A stretch of 10,925 nt of DNA from JBFKOL01 sp041628815. GTDB taxonomy: Bacteria > Bacteroidota > Bacteroidia > Chitinophagales > Saprospiraceae. This document shows positions 6,987 to 10,925 of the stretch, piece by piece; position 1 is the first letter of the stretch, and the number at the start of each line of letters is the position of its first letter. A program made the translations under genes and the position numbers. Below the pieces are notes generated by a model. It had not been told where the DNA came from. It saw only the letters and a program-made list of their open reading frames with translations, and did no database searches. Location: the NCBI GenBank assembly GCA_041628815.1, contig JBFKOL010000121.1, positions 1 to 10,925 on the forward strand, written 5' to 3'.

Positions 6987-7547
6987 ATGCACGATATCGA
7001 ACCATATCACGCCTGGAGAGACCTCTACGTTGCCTCCGATGACGAAAATTCTCCCTTCTTTGGGAATGACTATGATGAATTCGTTTACACACAAAAAATC
7101 TACAATTATTACATTCATCCCCAATGGGACTATATTGGTTCTCCTACATTGTATCTCAAGTTGCTTTATACCGACTATACCAAAGGTTTTTGCATAATTG
7201 AGTTGATGGGTGAATGGAATGATTGTATCAACAACGACATCATGTTCCTAAAGCGTGAAATTGTGGACCATCTCATTCAGCGCGGTATATATCGGTTCAT
7301 TCTGCTGTGCGAATTGGTCTTGAATTTTCATGCCGATGATGATTGCTACTACGAAGAGTGGTTTGACGACATCCATGAACACAATGGATGGATATTTGTC
7401 ATCAATGCGCGGGACCATGTCCTGAAAGAAATGAATACCGTACATCTCGAAAATTTTCTTCGCGTTGGCCACCCACTCAATGAGTTGCAGTGGAGAGGTT
7501 ATAATCCGAAGCACTTATACAAGTTGGTCAAATCATTCAACAAGTAG
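6987..7547 (+). CDS. Conserved hypothetical protein upstream of era
   Basis: A soluble 186-residue protein without signal peptide or membrane segment, rich in aromatic and acidic residues. Notable blocks are SPFFGNDYDEF, YNYYIHPQWDYIGS, ELMGEWNDCINNDIMFLKR, FHADDDCYYEEWFDDI and GWIFVINARDHVL. It looks like a family I remember beside era in Bacteroidota, with no assigned function; I recognise no catalytic motif. The frame opens earlier with a TTG at 6933, but the ATG at 6987 (MHDIEPYHAW) is preferred: the extra 18 residues do not look like part of the family, and ATG is the stronger start. It is the first gene of the rightward run and stops 2 bases before era, so it is probably co-transcribed with it. 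The 97-base gap upstream has only a poor promoter match (TACATTG at 6929-6935). Confidence 0.8.
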   Translation: MHDIEPYHAWRDLYVASDDENSPFFGNDYDEFVYTQKIYNYYIHPQWDYIGSPTLYLKLLYTDYTKGFCIIELMGEWNDCINNDIMFLKREIVDHLIQRGIYRFILLCELVLNFHADDDCYYEEWFDDIHEHNGWIFVINARDHVLKEMNTVHLENFLRVGHPLNELQWRGYNPKHLYKLVKSFNK

Positions 7548-7549
7548 TT

Positions 7550-8443
7550 TTGCACAAATCTGGTTTTGTAAATATAATTGGCCACCCCAACGTTGGAAAG
7601 TCCACACTTTTGAACGCTTTAATCGGTGAAAGACTGTCAATCATCACGGACAAACCCCAGACAACAAGGCACAGAATCATAGCAATCATCAATACCGACT
7701 CCTACCAGGTCGTATTTTCCGATACGCCAGGCCTCATAGATGAGCCTAATTACAAAATGCAAAGTGCAATGAACACATCAGCATTAAGTGCGTTGGAAGA
7801 TGCCGATGTCCTGCTTCTGATGCTTGATGCGAGTCAACTGGAAGATTTCAATCCTTCCCTGCTCGAACGAATCGGACGCGTCGAAGTACCCATATTTTTA
7901 GTAATCAACAAAATCGATCTTTCATCACCGGAAGAGGTGCAGGCCATAGCAGAAAATTGGTCCGGAAAACTGAAGATTGAACACGTTTGTGCCATATCGG
8001 CACTGAAAAACTTTGGTACACGGGAATTGCTTGGCTTGATTGTCAAACATCTTCCTGAAGGTCCACCTTACTATCCTAAAGACCAATTTACAGATCGCTC
8101 GGAGCGTTTTTTTATTTCAGAAATCATCAGAGAAAAGATCCTTGAATTGTATCACCAGGAAATACCATATTCCTGCGAAGTCATCGTGCACCACTTCCAA
8201 GAAAAATCTTCAAAAAAAGGCAAGATCATCCATATTTCAGCGGACATCATCGTCAACAGGAAAAGCCAAAAATCCATCCTGATTGGTAAAGAAGGTAGGG
8301 CTATCAAAAAGCTGGGCACCAAGGCTCGTCTTTCCATTGAAGCCTTTCTTGAAAAAGCAGTTTTCCTCGATCTGCATGTAAAGGTCAAAGAGAAATGGCG
8401 AGATGATGAAAGAACTCTGAAATCTTATGGATATTTGCAGTAA
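7550..8443 (+). CDS. era: GTPase Era (16S rRNA / 30S ribosome maturation)
   Basis: Era is an essential GTPase that binds the 3' end of 16S rRNA and assists late assembly of the 30S subunit. At 297 residues it has normal length. GTPase motifs: G1 GHPNVGKST (11-19), G2 threonines in KPQTTRHR, G3 DTPG (58-61), G4 NKID (120-123) and G5 SAL (150-152). The C-terminal type II KH domain carries GKEGRAIKKLG (246-256), the RNA-binding loop. The start is a TTG: the translation MHKSGFVNIIG matches the usual Era N-terminus, and the first internal ATG lies after the P-loop, so no later start is viable. The residue after the first P-loop glycine is His rather than the usual Arg or Asn, a mild variation outside the catalytic positions. 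It sits 2 bases after the upstream gene and 9 before der. Confidence 0.97.
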   Translation: MHKSGFVNIIGHPNVGKSTLLNALIGERLSIITDKPQTTRHRIIAIINTDSYQVVFSDTPGLIDEPNYKMQSAMNTSALSALEDADVLLLMLDASQLEDFNPSLLERIGRVEVPIFLVINKIDLSSPEEVQAIAENWSGKLKIEHVCAISALKNFGTRELLGLIVKHLPEGPPYYPKDQFTDRSERFFISEIIREKILELYHQEIPYSCEVIVHHFQEKSSKKGKIIHISADIIVNRKSQKSILIGKEGRAIKKLGTKARLSIEAFLEKAVFLDLHVKVKEKWRDDERTLKSYGYLQ

Positions 8444-8452
8444 GAACAGGAC

Positions 8453-9760
8453 ATGTCTCATATTGTAGCAATTGTCGGAAGACCCAATGTGGGTAAATCG
8501 ACCCTTTTTAACCGGTTGATTGGTGAACGCAAGGCGATCATCGACGACGTCAGTGGGGTGACGCGTGATCGCATCTACGGCTATACGGAGTGGAACGGCA
8601 AAAAGGTAAATGTCATCGATACGGGTGGATTTGTCTCCAACTCGGACGATGTCTTTGAAGCCGCTATACGATCCCAGGTCGAGTTGGCTATCGATGAGGC
8701 AGATGTAATCCTTTTTATGACCGATGTTACCACCGGCATTACCGATCTCGACGAAGCGGCAGCCCACATGCTTAGGAAATCCAACAAAAAAGTCGTGGTA
8801 GCCGTAAACAAGGTAGACAACAATACCAGACAATTGGCTGCCAACGAATTCTGGAGCCTTGGATTCGACAACACATTTTTCGTATCATCCATTACAGGTA
8901 GCGGGACTGGAGATCTTCTCGACGCGGTTATTGAATTACTCCCCGAAGAAACGCAACTTGATGAGGATAAAGACATACCTCGGATTTCAATTGTGGGCCG
9001 CCCCAATGTGGGAAAGTCTTCCCTGATCAATGCTCTCCTCGATGTACAACGCAACATTGTGACAAGTATCGCCGGAACTACAAGGGATGCTATCCATTCG
9101 CGATACAATAAGTATGGTATGGACTTCATCCTGATCGATACCGCCGGAATACGGAAGAAAAAAAAGGTACACGAGGATCTCGAATTTTACTCTGTGATCA
9201 GGGCTGTAAAAGCCATTGATGAAGCTGATGTCTGTATTCTCATGATCGATGCGACACAAGGTATGGAGGCACAGGACATGCACATTTTTAGTTTGATTAT
9301 CAAGCGAAGAAAAGGGGTGGTTCTACTGGTCAACAAATGGGATCTTTTCGAAAAAGAAACCAATACTGCCAGGGATTACGAAAAAATTTTGCGGGAACGT
9401 ATGGCTCCATTTAATGATGTACCCATATTGTTTGTTTCGGCGCTTGAAAAGCAACGCATCTTTAAGGCGATGGAAACGGTCAAAGAAGTATATGAAAATC
9501 GCAAGCAAAAAATTAAAACGTCCGTGCTTAACGACGCTTTGCAGGAAATGATTTCCAAGTTCCCACCACCTGCTTACAGGGGAAAGATGATAAAAATCAA
9601 ATATGTTACTCAACTGCCAACGCATTTCCCCAGCTTTGCCTTTTTCACCAATTATCCCAAGTATATTCAGGGCAGCTACAAAAATTATCTGGAAAATCAA
9701 TTGCGTCAAAGATTTAACTTTTCTGGAGTGCCTATAAGTATTTTTTTCCGTTCAAAGTGA
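8453..9760 (+). CDS. der: GTPase Der (EngA), 50S ribosome assembly
   Basis: Der is a tandem-domain GTPase needed for maturation of the 50S ribosomal subunit; at 435 residues it has the usual length. The first GTPase domain has G1 GRPNVGKST (9-17), G3 DTGG (56-59) and G4 NKVD (119-122). The second has G1 GRPNVGKSS (182-190), G3 DTAG (229-232), G4 NKWD (294-297) and a G5 SAL. A KH-like domain fills about 350-435, with the conserved PPAYRGKMIKIKY stretch. All motifs are intact. The ATG lies 9 bases after the era stop and the TGA is 3 bases before the next start, so it belongs to the same transcript. Two consecutive ribosome-assembly GTPases suggest coordinated supply for both subunits. Confidence 0.98.
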   Translation: MSHIVAIVGRPNVGKSTLFNRLIGERKAIIDDVSGVTRDRIYGYTEWNGKKVNVIDTGGFVSNSDDVFEAAIRSQVELAIDEADVILFMTDVTTGITDLDEAAAHMLRKSNKKVVVAVNKVDNNTRQLAANEFWSLGFDNTFFVSSITGSGTGDLLDAVIELLPEETQLDEDKDIPRISIVGRPNVGKSSLINALLDVQRNIVTSIAGTTRDAIHSRYNKYGMDFILIDTAGIRKKKKVHEDLEFYSVIRAVKAIDEADVCILMIDATQGMEAQDMHIFSLIIKRRKGVVLLVNKWDLFEKETNTARDYEKILRERMAPFNDVPILFVSALEKQRIFKAMETVKEVYENRKQKIKTSVLNDALQEMISKFPPPAYRGKMIKIKYVTQLPTHFPSFAFFTNYPKYIQGSYKNYLENQLRQRFNFSGVPISIFFRSK

Positions 9761-9763
9761 ATT

Positions 9764-10306
9764 GTGACTATTGAGAGTACGCATATAGATGGATTGTTGG
9801 TAATCACACCTCAAATTTTTACGGACGAACGAGGATACTTTTTTGAGTCCTATTCAGAAAAAAAGATTCCAACTCCCCAAAACGTGCGCTGGGTTCAGGA
9901 CAATGAGTCGATGTCTTCTCGCGGAGTTCTTCGGGGACTGCACTACCAGTCAGGAAAAATGGCTCAATCCAAACTTGTAAGGGTCATTTTAGGTGAAGTC
10001 TATGATATTGCCGTTGACCTTCGTCATGATTCATGTACTTATGGAAAGTGGTTTGGTATAATACTCAATGACTCGAACAAGAAACAAGTATACATTCCCC
10101 GTGGCTTTGCACATGGTTTTTTGGCACTTTCCGACAAAGCCATTTTTTCCTACAAATGCGACAATCATTATTCAAAGCATCACGACGCCGGAATCCGATA
10201 TGATGATCCCACGCTGGCCATTCAATGGCCCTTACCGGCATCTGAAATTTTGTTGTCTCAAAAAGATCAAAACCTCCCCTATTTCGATGATTTGCGCAGT
10301 CCATGA
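9764..10306 (+). CDS. rfbC: dTDP-4-dehydrorhamnose 3,5-epimerase
   Basis: This enzyme epimerises C3 and C5 of dTDP-4-dehydro-6-deoxy-D-glucose in the third step of dTDP-L-rhamnose synthesis, in the cytoplasm. The 180-residue cupin has the family signature RGLHYQ with the catalytic base H60, its partner aspartate in SQKD (D168), the FSYK tyrosine (Y130) as likely acid, and conserved ERGYFFES (22-29), QDNES (45-49), QSKLVRV, VDLR and IPRGFAHGF. The start is a GTG 3 bases after the der stop; the resulting N-terminus, TIESTHIDGLLVI, has the expected length before the DERGYF motif. Its stop overlaps the next start as ATGA, implying translational coupling with rfbD. The product pathway feeds rhamnose into cell-surface glycans. 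rfbA and rfbB are not in view and may follow or lie elsewhere. Confidence 0.96.
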   Translation: MTIESTHIDGLLVITPQIFTDERGYFFESYSEKKIPTPQNVRWVQDNESMSSRGVLRGLHYQSGKMAQSKLVRVILGEVYDIAVDLRHDSCTYGKWFGIILNDSNKKQVYIPRGFAHGFLALSDKAIFSYKCDNHYSKHHDAGIRYDDPTLAIQWPLPASEILLSQKDQNLPYFDDLRSP

Positions 10307-10925
10307 AGAAGAGAACCAATATTCTTGTAACCGGTGCAAACGGTCAGCTCGGAAAGGAGCTGAAATACGTTGCTGATTTGTCGGCCGAAATCACCACAGA
10401 ATGCCTCATCCGGGAAGAGCTCGACATCACGGACCAGGGAGCCATATCTAATGCCTTTGATCGCATCTCTCCTCAATATTGTATCAATTGTGCTGCCTAT
10501 ACAGCAGTCGACAAAGCCGAACAGGAAAAGGACAATGCCTATCTCGTGAACGCCTTAGGTCCTGCCCTACTAGCCGATGAATGTGCAAAACGCAATGTGC
10601 TCCTCATTCATTATTCGACTGACTACGTATACCATTCAGTAACGGGCAGGCCCATCCTGGAAAGTGACCCCTGCAGTCCAGTAAGTATTTATGCCAAATC
10701 CAAATGGCAGGGCGAGCAGAATATAATCAAGTCAGGTGCCTCCTACCTCATTTTGCGTGTTTCGTGGCTTTATTCCAGTTTTGGAAACAATTTTGTCAAG
10801 ACCATGTTGAGATTAGGCGAGGAAAGAGATCATTTGAAAGTCGTCCATGATCAATTTGGAAGTCCAACCTATGGGAAAGATTTGGCCACTGATACGCTTC
10901 GAATCATTGATGTACTGAATAAGTC
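10303..10925 (+). CDS. rfbD: dTDP-4-dehydrorhamnose reductase (3' end missing)
   Basis: It reduces dTDP-4-dehydro-L-rhamnose to dTDP-L-rhamnose with NAD(P)H, the last pathway step. The 207 visible residues, of about 280-300 in the family, form an extended short-chain dehydrogenase. The N-terminal Rossmann motif is TGANGQLG (10-17). Further conserved elements are the LDITD segment, NCAAYTAVDKAE, the VNALGP helix, STDYVY (105-110) with the catalytic threonine T106, the YxxxK pair in YAKSK (Y130, K134), LRVSWLYS, and VVHDQFGSPTYGKDLA. The start ATG overlaps the rfbC stop by four bases. The frame is open to the window end without interruption. Its continuation cannot be seen. Confidence 0.95.
   Translation, partial: MKKRTNILVTGANGQLGKELKYVADLSAEITTECLIREELDITDQGAISNAFDRISPQYCINCAAYTAVDKAEQEKDNAYLVNALGPALLADECAKRNVLLIHYSTDYVYHSVTGRPILESDPCSPVSIYAKSKWQGEQNIIKSGASYLILRVSWLYSSFGNNFVKTMLRLGEERDHLKVVHDQFGSPTYGKDLATDTLRIIDVLNK

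Noticed and set aside
8237..8833. Minus-strand open frame of 198 codons opposite era and der
   Set aside because: It spans the junction of two certain GTPase genes in the antisense direction and has no motif of its own.
8581..9129. Minus-strand open frame of 182 codons opposite der
   Set aside because: It is antisense to intact GTPase motifs and its serine/leucine-rich translation is typical of a shadow frame.

Overview
The window looks like chromosomal DNA of a member of the Bacteroidota. The evidence is a SusC-type TonB-dependent receptor with STN and carboxypeptidase-regulatory-like N-terminal domains, a DUF4249 lipoprotein beside it, a MerC-domain protein divergent from a Fur-family regulator, and -7 elements of the form TAnnTTTG. 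Saprospiria is my guess from general familiarity; the sequence does not prove it. Coding density is very high and no gene-free stretch exceeds about 105 bases. I see no tRNA, rRNA, CRISPR array, insertion sequence or other sign of recent mobility.

Left part (1-1402): a likely metal-homeostasis island. A Fur-family regulator with two CxxC zinc motifs reads rightward. Divergently, a four-helix MerC-domain membrane protein is followed by a LolD-like ABC ATPase that is cut by the window edge. The 104-bp gap between the divergent starts holds a good Bacteroidota promoter for the MerC gene. A 15-bp inverted repeat overlaps the last base of that promoter's -7 box and lies just before the start codon, so it is a candidate Zur/Fur operator.

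Middle part (1404-6889, minus strand): three tightly packed genes form one apparent operon. The first encodes a 903-residue TonB-dependent receptor, the second a DUF4249 lipoprotein (ATGA overlap), and the third a secreted protein joining an alpha-2-macroglobulin MG2-like domain, a regulatory-like domain and a TonB-receptor plug-like segment with no barrel. Together they look like an outer-membrane import and surface-assembly system of unknown substrate. A perfect 7-5-7 inverted repeat lies directly upstream of the first gene and overlaps its candidate -7 box. The last gene ends one base from the stop of the Fur-family gene.

Right part (6987-10925, plus strand): a compact five-gene run with gaps of 2, 9 and 3 bases and then a 4-base overlap. 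It encodes a conserved hypothetical protein, the ribosome-assembly GTPases Era (TTG start) and Der, then RfbC (GTG start) and RfbD (cut by the window end), the last two enzymes of dTDP-L-rhamnose synthesis. The spacing implies co-transcription of ribosome-maturation and surface-sugar genes.

I find no plainly new defence or mobile system. The best leads for something undescribed are the receptor/DUF4249/MG2-plug trio with its palindrome, and the MerC/ABC module with its putative metal-responsive operator.
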